Positions 1 through 9,073 of a DNA stretch of 33,488 bases are shown one piece after another (position 1 is the first letter of the stretch; each line of letters opens with the position of its first letter). The notes under the pieces are model-generated. The model did not search any database. It was given only the letters and a program-made list of their open reading frames with translations, and was not told the DNA's origin. Source of the stretch: Ferrimicrobium sp. (GTDB lineage Bacteria; Actinomycetota; Acidimicrobiia; Acidimicrobiales; Acidimicrobiaceae); the NCBI RefSeq assembly GCF_027319265.1, contig NZ_DAHVNP010000056.1:1-33488 (forward strand). The letters are read 5' to 3'. The translations under genes were made by a program, and so were the position numbers.

Positions 1-410
<410 letters not shown>

Positions 411-470
411 AGGTACCCGTGCTCGCTCTTTCCTTCTCATAGAGTGGACAAGACAGATCTTGACAATTTC

Positions 471-589
471 GAGCGGTGGCAATAGCAGTGGGGAGACACC
501 CGTTCCCATTCCGAACACGACCAGTTAAGCCCACCCGCGCCGATGGTACTTGGGGGGAGGCCCCCTGGGAGAGTAGGGCACTGCCGCTC
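471..589 (+). rRNA. rrf: 5S ribosomal RNA
   Basis: The gene is about 119 bases long. Its ends pair (GAGCGG at 471-476 with CCGCTC at 584-589) to make helix I. Internal landmarks are the CCGAACACG block near 511-519, the AAGCCC block near 527-532 and the GAGAGTAGG block near 570-578, all typical of bacterial 5S rRNA. It follows the 23S gene in the standard order. Confidence 0.96.
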
Positions 590-594
590 GTTTC

Positions 595-630
595 AACAAC
601 CCCCCTCATTGCGAGGGGGGTTGTTCTGTT
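595..630 (+). terminator. Intrinsic terminator of the rRNA operon
   Basis: A perfect 13-bp stem (595-607 with 613-625) closes a five-base loop and is followed by a short T-rich stretch (621-632). It starts six bases after the 5S gene, so it ends the rRNA transcript. Confidence 0.93.
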
Positions 631-867
631 TTGCCCCCACGCCAAGGGTTGCACCGGCCGGGGCTGGGGACTCGCCCTGCTGGGTTAGGGCTAGCTGAGG
701 AAATTCGGGGGAAATCTGCGGAACTGTCGCAAGGATTCAGCTCCAGCTGATGGGAACACAAATGCCTAACATGTCTCTAACAGGGGCCTTACCCTAGCAA
801 GGGCATAGAGCTCTATCGTGAATTTACATGAGAGTATTACCAGCCCAAACCATATGTTCCACCTGTT
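631..867. other. Gene-free spacer between rRNA operon and efflux operon
   Basis: No gene is supported here. The notable element is a perfect 12-bp palindrome, ATAGAGCTCTAT, at 805-816, about 50 bases upstream of the first efflux gene. It could be a repressor site. A TANNNT-type -10 candidate (TATGTT, 853-858) lies nine bases before the GTG at 868. That spacing would suit a leaderless transcript, since no Shine-Dalgarno sequence is visible. Both calls are weak. Confidence 0.35.
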
Positions 868-1974
868 GTGACTAAGAAGGGATTTGCTAAGTTTGCTCTA
901 CGGGGAGCTGCTCTTCTGCTGGTTTTTGCTATTGGGTACGTGGTCCGTGCTGAAACATCGTCTGCGGGGCGGGGTCGGTCAGCACGAACTGAACGGGTGA
1001 TAACCGTTACTGATGGTACGGCGTCCCAGACAATACCCGCATCAGGAACTATTGAGCCAGCAACGGAGCGCACTGCTACTTTTGCGACCTCTGGTATTAT
1101 CAATACGGTAAGTGTAGCTATTGGGCAGTCGGTTAGCGCTGGTCAGCAGTTGGCGACTCTAGAGACAGCGCCGCTCGCCGCCGCCGTAGCACAGGCTCAG
1201 GCACAACTTGCGAGTGCCCAGACCAAGTTGAGTACCGATGAGGCTGCGGGGGCAACCTCGAGCACTATCAATGCAGATGACGCTGCTGTGAGTGCAGCAA
1301 ACTATTCTCTGTCTATTGCCCAGGCAAACCTAGGGGACGCTACGTTAAGAGCTCCGGTATCGGGAACGGTAGTGGCAAGTACACTTACCCCTGGCCTACA
1401 GGTATCAGGAACCGTAAATGCTGCAGGTGCAGCCCCGGGGATCACCATCATAAGCCCAAATTCATGGTTGGTCGAGGCGGCGATCAGTGACGCAAGCATC
1501 GCTGGTGTCTCCGTTGGCGAGCAGGCGACCATTACTCCGCAGGGCTCGACTACGAACGTATATGGAACCGTTTCGTCTGTCGGCCTCGTCGCGAGTGTAT
1601 CTGGTGGAGTCGCGTCCTTCCCGGTTACTATCGCGATAACGGGATCACCGTCGGAGCTGTATGCGGGTCTGCCTGCGAATATCTCTCTGACCACCCGGGT
1701 GCAGGCTAACGTGATTGAGATCCCCATCTTGGCCGTACACTCGCTCGCATCGCATCCCTATGTCATTGTCGAGACAGGAAAGACCAAGGCTAATACCCCG
1801 GTCACCCTGGGTTCGGTCATTGGTGCTAACGTTATTGTATCGCACGGTCTTTCTGTCGGTACGCGTATCCTCGAGAGGAACCCCGCATTTGCGAAGTCGC
1901 TAGGGGTGCCTGGTGGCAAAGCCGGAGATGGCAAGCGCGGTGGCAAGGGCGGAGGTGGCCTTGGTGGAATCTGA
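868..1974 (+). CDS. Efflux membrane-fusion (HlyD/RND adaptor-like) protein
   Basis: This 368-residue protein is a periplasmic-adaptor-type subunit that would couple an ABC exporter to its substrate outside the membrane. It has an N-terminal signal anchor (about residues 9-28). A split lipoyl/barrel-sandwich domain follows, with hallmarks ASGTIEP, GQSVSAGQQLATLE and, after a short Ala/Gln-rich coiled coil (about 108-155), ATLRAPVSGTVV. Beta-barrel segments come next. The C-terminal 25 residues are almost all Gly/Lys, which is unusual and may contact the cell wall or be disordered. The GTG start has no clear Shine-Dalgarno site. The gene overlaps the ATPase gene that follows. The family call is confident; the substrate is unknown. 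Confidence 0.85.
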   Translation: MTKKGFAKFALRGAALLLVFAIGYVVRAETSSAGRGRSARTERVITVTDGTASQTIPASGTIEPATERTATFATSGIINTVSVAIGQSVSAGQQLATLETAPLAAAVAQAQAQLASAQTKLSTDEAAGATSSTINADDAAVSAANYSLSIAQANLGDATLRAPVSGTVVASTLTPGLQVSGTVNAAGAAPGITIISPNSWLVEAAISDASIAGVSVGEQATITPQGSTTNVYGTVSSVGLVASVSGGVASFPVTIAITGSPSELYAGLPANISLTTRVQANVIEIPILAVHSLASHPYVIVETGKTKANTPVTLGSVIGANVIVSHGLSVGTRILERNPAFAKSLGVPGGKAGDGKRGGKGGGGLGGI

Positions 1975-2662
1975 TCAAAACTCTGGTCAGGACCTGCTTG
2001 TCCTGAAGGACATAGGCAAGCGGTACCAACTTGGAGACCTTTTTGTCGAGGCTCTCCGAGGGGTCAGTTTCACGGTTGTTGCCAATGACTATGTCGCGAT
2101 AACCGGTCCTTCGGGTTCTGGGAAGTCGACCCTTATGCATCTCATTGGATGCCTTGACGTTCCCACCTCTGGTGACCTGATCATCGCGGGAGAACTGGTC
2201 CGTGATCTTGATCAGGCTCAGCTCGCTGAGATACGGAATCGCCGCATAGGCTTTGTTTTTCAACAGTTTAACCTGTTGCGGACCATGACCGCTCAGCGCA
2301 ACGTTGAACTCCCGCTCCTCTATGCCGGAGTACCCAAAAACGAGCGACGAGAGCGTGCAGCGACGCTTCTTGAGCGTGTGGGACTCGGAAACCACATGAA
2401 TCATCGGCCAATGGAGCTCTCAGGCGGACAACAGCAGCGTGTCGCCATAGCGCGAGCGCTTGTCGGGGATCCTAGCATCATCCTAGCCGACGAGCCGACA
2501 GGGAATCTTGACTCCCATAGCGCTGAGGAGATCCTGGGGATTTTCGAGGAACTCAACCAACTTGGGCGCACGTTAGTTGTTATCACCCACGATGCGAGCG
2601 TTGCAGCTAGAGCTACCCGTTCGCTGCATATTCGGGATGGTCAATTGCAGGAGGTCTCATGA
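1964..2662 (+). CDS. ABC transporter ATP-binding protein, MacB/LolD type
   Basis: This is the ATPase of a MacB-like exporter. All nucleotide-binding motifs are present: Walker A GPSGSGKST, Q-loop FVFQQFNLL, signature LSGGQQQRVAIARAL, Walker B IILADEPTGNLD and the switch-histidine segment VVITHD. The GTG at 1964 is chosen because GGAGG lies eight bases before it (1951-1955), and the resulting 232 residues is the usual family length. An in-frame GTG at 1913 would add 17 low-complexity residues lying over the upstream gene. The stop overlaps the permease ATG in an ATGA junction, so the two are translationally coupled. Confidence 0.93.
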   Translation: MESDQNSGQDLLVLKDIGKRYQLGDLFVEALRGVSFTVVANDYVAITGPSGSGKSTLMHLIGCLDVPTSGDLIIAGELVRDLDQAQLAEIRNRRIGFVFQQFNLLRTMTAQRNVELPLLYAGVPKNERRERAATLLERVGLGNHMNHRPMELSGGQQQRVAIARALVGDPSIILADEPTGNLDSHSAEEILGIFEELNQLGRTLVVITHDASVAARATRSLHIRDGQLQEVS

Positions 2663-3897
2663 CCTGGGGTCAACTCGTACGAAGCGCACTCGAGGCGATC
2701 CAGTGGAATCGTCTGCGCTCCCTCTTGACCGTGCTCGGCATCGTGATTGGCATAGCCGCGGTGATGGTCACGGTTGGCCTTGGTGAGGGAGCGCAGGCCA
2801 AGGTCAGCTCCAAGATTGCCGCACTCGGAAGTAACCTTCTCACCGTTGCTCCCGGAAGTACCTCTGCTGGTCCCGGTGTGCGCCGAGGTCTCGGGAGCGC
2901 ATCTACTCTCACGATGGCTGATGCTGCTGCCCTGTCGTCTCGTGTTGTGGCCCCGGCGGTGGCTGCAGTTGCTCCGCTCGCAAGCCAACGCGAGACGCTT
3001 ACGAATGGGGCAATCGACTGGCCAACGACGGTGGATGGAACCACTCCGTCGTGGCTCACCATTCGGTCGCGGTCGGTCGAGGTTGGACGATTTATCAGCA
3101 CGCAGGACGAGGTGTCGAACGCCGACGTTGTGGTACTTGGAGCACTAACCGCCCAAGAACTCTTCAGCTCAGCTAACCCGATTGGTAGAGTCGTTGACGT
3201 TGGTCCGCTGCCTATGACCGTGATCGGTGTGTTGGCACCTGTTGGTTCTGGAACTTCGGCGACATCGAACCAAGATGACCTAGCTATTGTTCCGATCTCT
3301 ACCGCGCAAGGTTCTTTGTTTGGGACTTCTGCCAACGATTCGGTCCAGTCGATTCTCTTGCAGGCCACCAGTTCATCGACGCTGTCGGCTGCCTATCAGG
3401 AGGCAGATCACGAACTTATGATGCTCCATGGAGCTACCAATCCAGCAAACGCTGATTTTACCATCACCGCAGAGCAGTCTCTCTTTAGCGCAGCAACCTC
3501 GATATCGGCCACATTGACGGCACTTCTCGCAGGGATTGCTACGGTATCGCTGCTGGTTGGCGGGATCGGTGTCATGAATATCATGCTGGTCTCTGTGACG
3601 GAACGAACGAGAGAGATAGGGCTTCGCAAGGCACTGGGCGCAAAGCCTAGCGATATTCGTCGTCAGTTCTTGGTTGAGGCTTCGGTCCTCGGAGTGTCCG
3701 GAGGTCTTGTTGGAGCTGCACTGGGTTTACTCGGACAGTTAGTGTTGCCCTCGGTCATCTCGAATCCGGTCATTATCCCTCCGATTGTCACCGTTGCTGC
3801 CGTTGCGGTGGCATTGATGATCAGTCTCCTGTTCGGTGTCTATCCAGCAGCTCGCGCGGCACAGCTCTCTCCGATCGACGCACTACGGTCTGAATAA
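2659..3897 (+). CDS. ABC transporter permease, MacB/FtsX family
   Basis: This 412-residue permease partners the preceding ATPase. The N-terminal membrane segment (about 20-45, VLGIVIGIAAVMVTVGLGEGA) is typical of MacB proteins. A large extracytoplasmic MacB_PCD domain (about 45-270) follows, then three membrane segments of the FtsX domain (about 285-405). The cytoplasmic loop TERTREIGLRKALGAKPSDI is the family hallmark. The gene starts on the ATGA overlap with the ATPase. The exported substrate cannot be read from sequence. MacB-type systems move peptides, lipoproteins or small hydrophobic compounds. Confidence 0.92.
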   Translation: MTWGQLVRSALEAIQWNRLRSLLTVLGIVIGIAAVMVTVGLGEGAQAKVSSKIAALGSNLLTVAPGSTSAGPGVRRGLGSASTLTMADAAALSSRVVAPAVAAVAPLASQRETLTNGAIDWPTTVDGTTPSWLTIRSRSVEVGRFISTQDEVSNADVVVLGALTAQELFSSANPIGRVVDVGPLPMTVIGVLAPVGSGTSATSNQDDLAIVPISTAQGSLFGTSANDSVQSILLQATSSSTLSAAYQEADHELMMLHGATNPANADFTITAEQSLFSAATSISATLTALLAGIATVSLLVGGIGVMNIMLVSVTERTREIGLRKALGAKPSDIRRQFLVEASVLGVSGGLVGAALGLLGQLVLPSVISNPVIIPPIVTVAAVAVALMISLLFGVYPAARAAQLSPIDALRSE

Positions 3898-3914
3898 CAA
3901 GAAGGGAACACACT

Positions 3915-4664
3915 TTGAATCGACGCATTCTTGTTATGGTTAGCGTACTAGTAAGTGGTGTGATGCTCGCAGCTTGTGGATCCGCTGCTGCGAGCACTAG
4001 CTCTACCGCACTCCCCAAGACCTCTTCTACGCCTAAAAAGCATCCAGCAAAGATTGCTGCCAGCGGGACCATTGCTGCTGTGTCACCATCAGCATCGAGT
4101 ATGCAGGTTCAGGGTACTGCTACCGGCGAAACGACGGTTGGATGGACATCTGGGACCAAATTTACACAGATTACCACGATTTCTCCGTCCTCACTTACGG
4201 TTGGATCATGCGTGGTAGCCATCGAACACACTCCGCGTGGTTCTCGTGTCCCGGTTGTTCGCTCGATAACGGTGGAGACGAACACTACTAGCTGCGCTGG
4301 TTTGCCGGCAAGCACGGGCAAAACTAAACACCATGGAACACATTCGCATAAAGGCGCTAAGGAACGCCACCTCATACGGGGAAGAATTACCCGAGTATCA
4401 TCGACATCTATCACCTTGTCGGTAACCTCAGGTTCCGCTTCCCAAACTGTCACACTGCCTCTAAGAGCGACGACCGATGTTATCGCCCATCAGAGCGCCA
4501 CGAGCAGCGATCTCGTAGTCGGCCGATGCGTGGTCGTTGAAGGGTCTACTAGTTCCATTGGGGTGGTGAAAGCCCATCGCATCGGTATCTCTTCGCCGAC
4601 TAGCGGATCCTGTGGGGTCGCCGGGGGTGGAACGTCTTCACCGTCAGGGAATGCTGGTGCGTGA
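3915..4664 (+). CDS. Lipoprotein with two DUF5666-like repeats
   Basis: This 249-residue secreted lipoprotein has a signal peptide ending in the lipobox LAAC, with Cys21 as the lipidation site. A Ser/Thr-rich linker leads to two beta-rich repeats (about 52-115 and 150-225). Each contains a G-x-I-x-x-V-S motif followed by a later 'LVVGRCVVV'-like strand. The repeats resemble the DUF5666 family, whose role is not known. The TTG start is preceded by AGAAGGGAAC. It sits inside the efflux operon, 17 bases after the permease and overlapping the second adaptor, so it may be an accessory outside-face component. No catalytic residues are apparent. Confidence 0.72.
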   Translation: MNRRILVMVSVLVSGVMLAACGSAAASTSSTALPKTSSTPKKHPAKIAASGTIAAVSPSASSMQVQGTATGETTVGWTSGTKFTQITTISPSSLTVGSCVVAIEHTPRGSRVPVVRSITVETNTTSCAGLPASTGKTKHHGTHSHKGAKERHLIRGRITRVSSTSITLSVTSGSASQTVTLPLRATTDVIAHQSATSSDLVVGRCVVVEGSTSSIGVVKAHRIGISSPTSGSCGVAGGGTSSPSGNAGA

Positions 4665-5943
4665 CAACAAGCTCTGCCGGGTTATAAAAGTCTTGGTCGT
4701 CGTAGTGGTCGGTGGGGCGACGGGTTTTTTCATCTCCCGCCCCGCACCACCGGCCTACCAACTTGCCTACGCGGAACCAGAGACAATCACTGCAACGATT
4801 AGTGCGGTTGGTACGTTGGTGCCTGTTACCCAGGCTGCGGTTCCTCCGCCGATGAGCGGAACCGTCTCTTCGATTGGGGTGCAGGTGGGTCAGAGGGTGA
4901 CGGCTGGCGAGACGTTAGCCACGGTCTCGCCGTCCGCACTGGCATCTCGGGCAAGGATCGCCGACGCGTCCGCGCTAGCCCAGGCTGAAGCTGCATTAGC
5001 TGAGGCCGAGCAGCCCACCCCAGTCCCGGCACCAAAGAGTTCCAGGTCGAGTGCCCTTCAATCCGACGTTAACGCCATCCGTAAGACGCTCGTGGAACTA
5101 TGTCCAGGAGCTCATTCGTCGGTCTCGCCTGCCTGCGGATCCCTCAACACGGAACTGAGTAGGCTATCCTCTCAGTTAAGCGCCAAAACATCGGATACTA
5201 GCTCTCCTGGCCCAGAGGCAACCAGCACCTCAAGTGCTACCATCGCAGCTGACGAAGCTATCGTGACTGCCGATCAGAGTGCCCTCTCGTCAGCTTTGCA
5301 GGTCCAATCGAGTTCATTCGTATCGCCTATAGCGGGTACGGTTGCCACGCTACCACTCGCTGTTGGTCAGGTGGTCCGTGCTCAATCTAGCTCTACCGCG
5401 ATCACTGTGATTCAATCGAGTAGGTCAGAGGTTGTCGTTCCCATTGCCATCGCTACCGCACGTCGACTCCATGACGGTGACCAGGCGACCATCCTTCCTC
5501 TTGGAAGTCCTCATGCAACAACTGGTGAAATCATATCCATTGGAACCGCTCCGACAACGAATCAAGTGACAGGGGCTACCACTGTCTCCGTTACCGTTGC
5601 AGTCAATCATTTGACACTCCCAGTATTTGATGGAGCGCAGGCGCTTGTGGTCATTGCTATTGCGCACAGCGCTGATGTATTAGCCGTGCCTACATCGGCG
5701 ATCTTCTACAAGGGTGGACACCCAACCGTGCTCGTGGATAACCCGAGAGGAATATTTTCCGATACCGTGAGAGTCGGTATCGTAGGCGCCGACTATACGT
5801 CTATTCTTGGAGGTCTTAGCGACGGGGTACCGGTGGTGTTGGCTTCCTTGGATCGGCCCTTACCTGTCCCGGTGAAACCAATCGGTGGTTTTGGGAAAGC
5901 ATTTGGCCAAGGTGGCGCCAGACGCAAAGTTCCCAGATTGTGA
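4657..5943 (+). CDS. Second efflux membrane-fusion (adaptor) protein
   Basis: This is a second HlyD/RND-type adaptor of about 428 residues in the same operon. It has an N-terminal hydrophobic anchor (about 8-27). The first lipoyl half (VGTLVPVTQAAVPPPMSGTV, GQRVTAGETLATV) is followed by an Ala/Glu- and Ser-rich helical hairpin (about 95-205). The second half (FVSPIAGTVATLPLAVGQVV) and beta-barrel strands come after that. GTG 4657 is chosen because AGGGA lies six bases upstream; ATG 4651 is an alternative. It overlaps the lipoprotein gene by eight bases. Its helical hairpin is longer than that of the first adaptor and contains two cysteines (in ELCPGAHSSVSPACG), which could form a disulfide outside the cell. 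Confidence 0.82.
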   Translation: MRDNKLCRVIKVLVVVVVGGATGFFISRPAPPAYQLAYAEPETITATISAVGTLVPVTQAAVPPPMSGTVSSIGVQVGQRVTAGETLATVSPSALASRARIADASALAQAEAALAEAEQPTPVPAPKSSRSSALQSDVNAIRKTLVELCPGAHSSVSPACGSLNTELSRLSSQLSAKTSDTSSPGPEATSTSSATIAADEAIVTADQSALSSALQVQSSSFVSPIAGTVATLPLAVGQVVRAQSSSTAITVIQSSRSEVVVPIAIATARRLHDGDQATILPLGSPHATTGEIISIGTAPTTNQVTGATTVSVTVAVNHLTLPVFDGAQALVVIAIAHSADVLAVPTSAIFYKGGHPTVLVDNPRGIFSDTVRVGIVGADYTSILGGLSDGVPVVLASLDRPLPVPVKPIGGFGKAFGQGGARRKVPRL

Positions 5944-6447
5944 ATCGACTCTATCAAAGAAATGGATGCTGGTAGCAGGCCCGAAGACCTGGTGGATGCG
6001 TGGTCATCACGGCATCGCGCGTGGCCGTTGCGTACAGCAGACCGTGCCTGTGGGTGCAACGAGCAATGACAAGCACCGCTCCATGAGGTAGCTGGTCCGA
6101 CAGCCGGACGGCGCCAACGGCATCGAGGCGCGAGATACAGCAGTTGACTCGAGCGGCCCACTGGAACGATGCGTCATTCGTTGGTCTTTGTGCATTTTGA
6201 CCTCATGTCTCTCCGACATCTTTTCCTTGGCATGCTTTTGTTGTGGGTAGGTGGCGCCTCTGCCAAGATTGATGGGCCTCTCACCAGCACGCCAAGGACG
6301 GTACCTTCTCTTGGCACTATGTGTCGGTAGGTTTTCGCAGGCCTAGCCCTCGGTTACGACCTTGGGAAAATTTGGGAGGTGTGGAGTGCCTGAGGGTTTG
6401 TTTCCATCTCGTGCAACAGATGAGGTGTCGTCGGGAAAGTATCTAGT
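5944..6447. other. Gene-free spacer upstream of the sigma-factor operon
   Basis: No convincing gene, RNA or repeat is seen. A small GTCCG/CGGAC inverted repeat near 6095-6109 has no T-tract, so it is not a clear terminator. A promoter for the sigma-factor operon is expected near the right end but no strong match could be picked. Confidence 0.4.
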
Positions 6448-7059
6448 ATGGGGTTGCGGCATGCGAAGGGGATCGAGAGCGATGACGGAGTGACTGGGGA
6501 AGATCTCAGGTATGAAATCGTGGTCGGTTCGCTATTAGATCCGATCTATCGGTTTTATCGACGTCGCGTTGGGCCAGATGTGTGCGATGACCTCACCGTT
6601 GAAACCTTCGCCGTGGTGTTCTCGCGTTTGCCAAGCTATAGCTCTGAACGCGGTGCTCTCCGACCGTGGGTCTTCGGTATCGCGGCCAACGTCTTGCGGC
6701 ATCATTGGAGGGACGAGCAGGCCCGTCTGGCACGCGAGGCGAGGCTGGGGGGCATGGCCATGACAGATACCCGTCCAGAAGACCCAGGCGATGGTTACCT
6801 TGAGCTTGATGCCACGATCGCCGGCGCGCTTTTAGGGCTCAATGATGAAGATCGGCTGGTGCTGTTGCTGTATGCCTGGGAGGAGCTGAGCCCCAGCGAG
6901 ATCGCCCAGGCTTTGGCGTTGCCAGCGGGTACGGTTCGTTCACGCCTCTCGCGGGTCCGCGCACGGTTACGCGAGGAACTGATGCGAGATGGGGGTCCGT
7001 CGGGGACGATAGAGGATGGGCGCACGTCGACGTTGAAGGAGGATGGATGGACGAATTAG
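6448..7059 (+). CDS. RNA polymerase sigma factor, ECF type
   Basis: This is a 203-residue alternative sigma factor with only regions 2 and 4. Region 2 (about 25-95) contains the DDLTVETFAVVFSRL and RPWVFGIAANVLRHHWRD segments that bind core polymerase and the -10 element. Region 4 (about 130-185) has LSPSEIAQALALPAGTVRSR, a helix-turn-helix for the -35 element. ATG 6448 is preceded by GGGAAAG at a fair distance; a GTG nearby (6499) is an alternative. The end overlaps the next gene by 13 bases, a common arrangement for a sigma factor and its anti-sigma partner. Confidence 0.9.
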   Translation: MGLRHAKGIESDDGVTGEDLRYEIVVGSLLDPIYRFYRRRVGPDVCDDLTVETFAVVFSRLPSYSSERGALRPWVFGIAANVLRHHWRDEQARLAREARLGGMAMTDTRPEDPGDGYLELDATIAGALLGLNDEDRLVLLLYAWEELSPSEIAQALALPAGTVRSRLSRVRARLREELMRDGGPSGTIEDGRTSTLKEDGWTN

Positions 7060-8123
7060 ACCTGTTGCGCGGTTTTCATGCGGATCGAAGTGTGGCCTCC
7101 AGGGGCCTGAGGGATCGAGTCGTGGCGCTTGGTTCGTCCAAGACTCAGATAGGTTCCGAGGGAAACGCGCGTGTTTCTATGGCGCCTATCAGCTCAGCAA
7201 AGCCTGCCAGCTCCAGCAAGGATGGCATGGATCCATTAGCAGGACTGCAGCAGCGCCGCACTAGGGGGTTGTATCGACACAAGGTGCTTACCAGTGTTGC
7301 GGCGTTACTCCTGGTAGCCGGAGGGGTGGCCGGGTTTGCGTTGAGCCACACCCAGCAACAAGGAGGTACTGCTCTCGGTGGTGTTGGGGTGATAGAGCTT
7401 GCTTACCATCGTCTTCTCGCTGTTCGATCCCTACATTTTCAGACTATCGAACAGATTGAAGCTGGGTCGACTCCGGAGACGATTACCACGACCGGGGTAG
7501 CAACCGGAGTCGAGAATGGTCCATCGGGAGTGGCTGAACGTGCGTTGACGACATCGGTGACGCCACAGGGAAAGACAGCGGTGGAACTTATCCTCACCCA
7601 TCGAGTGCTCTATGTACGACGCGTGGCACCGAGCCCAACAGCACTGGGAACGGCGACATATTTTGGATATCGAGTGAGTTCTTCGGGTCCTCCGGCAACG
7701 CTTGGCGTGCAAAACCCGATCCATGCAGGCCCGGTTACCTTGCTTCGACGCTTTGCTCAGAGTGGAGTGGTGACGACCTCGCAGTCGGCCAATATCGACG
7801 GTCAGGTGGTGACGCGTTATCAGGCCCGGGTGAAGATAGGAGCAATTTTGAAGGCCGACGCTGGTGACATTCCGTCCACCCTGCGTTCGGAGATGCAGCT
7901 TCTGGGGAAGGATGCCCCGGTTGCGCTATGGATTAACCGGCACGGCCAACTGCTACGGGAGGTGGTAACCGTCCCCTTCACGGTCAGCGGATACCAGTTC
8001 TACACCATCGACACGTTGAACTTTAGTGCGTACAACGCACCAGTTACCGTCACGGCGCCGTCGACTGCACGGGTGACCTTTGAGAGCAGCCTCACCAAGC
8101 TCGTGCAAGCTGTGGAGGGTTAG
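7047..8123 (+). CDS. Membrane-anchored regulator, likely anti-sigma (CU044_5270-like)
   Basis: This 358-residue protein has a cytoplasmic N-terminus (about 1-80), one membrane helix (about 85-105) and a large beta-rich extracytoplasmic domain. The opening MDELDLLRGFHADRS resembles CU044_5270-family actinobacterial proteins, which typically follow ECF sigma genes. It has no HxxxCxxC zinc anti-sigma motif, so if it is an anti-sigma factor it is a non-ZAS type. The outer domain has the repeated-strand look of lipoprotein carrier-like sensors. The 13-base overlap with the sigma gene supports a functional pair. Role is inferred from position and topology. Confidence 0.6.
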   Translation: MDELDLLRGFHADRSVASRGLRDRVVALGSSKTQIGSEGNARVSMAPISSAKPASSSKDGMDPLAGLQQRRTRGLYRHKVLTSVAALLLVAGGVAGFALSHTQQQGGTALGGVGVIELAYHRLLAVRSLHFQTIEQIEAGSTPETITTTGVATGVENGPSGVAERALTTSVTPQGKTAVELILTHRVLYVRRVAPSPTALGTATYFGYRVSSSGPPATLGVQNPIHAGPVTLLRRFAQSGVVTTSQSANIDGQVVTRYQARVKIGAILKADAGDIPSTLRSEMQLLGKDAPVALWINRHGQLLREVVTVPFTVSGYQFYTIDTLNFSAYNAPVTVTAPSTARVTFESSLTKLVQAVEG

Positions 8124-8780
8124 ATGAGCGATAGGGATGACTCCCACATGGAGGACGTAGCGGATGAACTCGAGCCAGGCAGTTGCAAAAGTCTGATCGG
8201 ATTGGCTTTTCTGGCTCCAAGCGGCGTGTTGTTTAGTGGGGTTGAGCTCTATACGATCGTGGCCCACAAGCACCTATACTCCCCAATCCTGGGCATCATA
8301 GCAATCATATGGTGCGCTTTTGGCGGTACCCTACTTGCAGTGGTTGTCCTGCGGAACCTTTTTCCAGAGCGCGATCGGTCTCGCGATGCACTCCTCGGGT
8401 GGTCGCAGCTGCCTCGCACGAAGCGATACCTCGCTCGGGTCGATCGGGGGGAGCCCGTTGTTCTGTTCGGCGCTTCGGCCGTACACAAGCTGCGGAATCT
8501 TAACCGGATCTCCATGGTCTTGGCAACCCTTGTCGTTGCTGGCTCCACTTATGGATTGATCGCTACCGATTTCGTGCCTGCTTTGGAATCGCGCTCTCAA
8601 GGATCTGATCTGAGCGCACTGGCTCTGATCGGAGTCGTGCTCGTGACCTATGTCGTGAGTCGCCTGATCCGGGGGTGGGTGAACCGTGATGCCACAAGAC
8701 GGGTCCGTTCGTGTCACCAGGATGACTTATCCAGCTCCCCTTGTAACGCAAGGCATCGCACACCGGAAGGGAGAGCATGA
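8124..8780 (+). CDS. Multi-pass membrane protein of unknown function
   Basis: This 218-residue protein has about four predicted membrane segments (about 22-42, 50-75, 130-150 and 165-185). A charged, Arg-rich cytoplasmic stretch lies between the second and third. It starts directly after the preceding stop codon, with GGAGG just upstream, so it belongs to the sigma-factor operon. No catalytic motif or family was recognised. Its place suggests it is either a target of the sigma factor or part of the membrane sensing apparatus. Confidence 0.6.
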   Translation: MSDRDDSHMEDVADELEPGSCKSLIGLAFLAPSGVLFSGVELYTIVAHKHLYSPILGIIAIIWCAFGGTLLAVVVLRNLFPERDRSRDALLGWSQLPRTKRYLARVDRGEPVVLFGASAVHKLRNLNRISMVLATLVVAGSTYGLIATDFVPALESRSQGSDLSALALIGVVLVTYVVSRLIRGWVNRDATRRVRSCHQDDLSSSPCNARHRTPEGRA

Positions 8781-9073
8781 GGATGCAAATGGTAACTAGC
8801 AAGGAGAAAAAGGGGTTGCAAAAAGTCGGTGAGCAAAGCTTGACGATCCTAGCAGCCGTCGGGTGTTATGGAGCATACGTGGTAGCACTCACGGCTGGAC
8901 TGGGAGCCTTCCTGCCGACCGCAGCCGCGTTTGTCGTGTCTCTAGTGACTCTAGGGTTGCTCGCTGTTTGCTTCTCCCCCCTTGGCCGTCGGCATCATTT
9001 AGCCATTGACGATAGCGAAGCAGCCGATAGGACTAGCACAACCGACCGAGGAGAACAGGTTCAGGCTGCCTGA
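8777..9073 (+). CDS. Small two-helix membrane protein, unknown
   Basis: This 98-residue protein has two hydrophobic helices (about 22-42 and 46-68) and a polar acidic tail. Its ATG overlaps the previous stop (ATGA), and GGAAGGGAG lies just upstream. A second ATG two codons later is an equal start candidate. It is the last gene of the sigma-factor operon. It is not recognised; coding status rests on the overlap, the ribosome site and coherent membrane topology. Confidence 0.55.
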   Translation: MRMQMVTSKEKKGLQKVGEQSLTILAAVGCYGAYVVALTAGLGAFLPTAAAFVVSLVTLGLLAVCFSPLGRRHHLAIDDSEAADRTSTTDRGEQVQAA

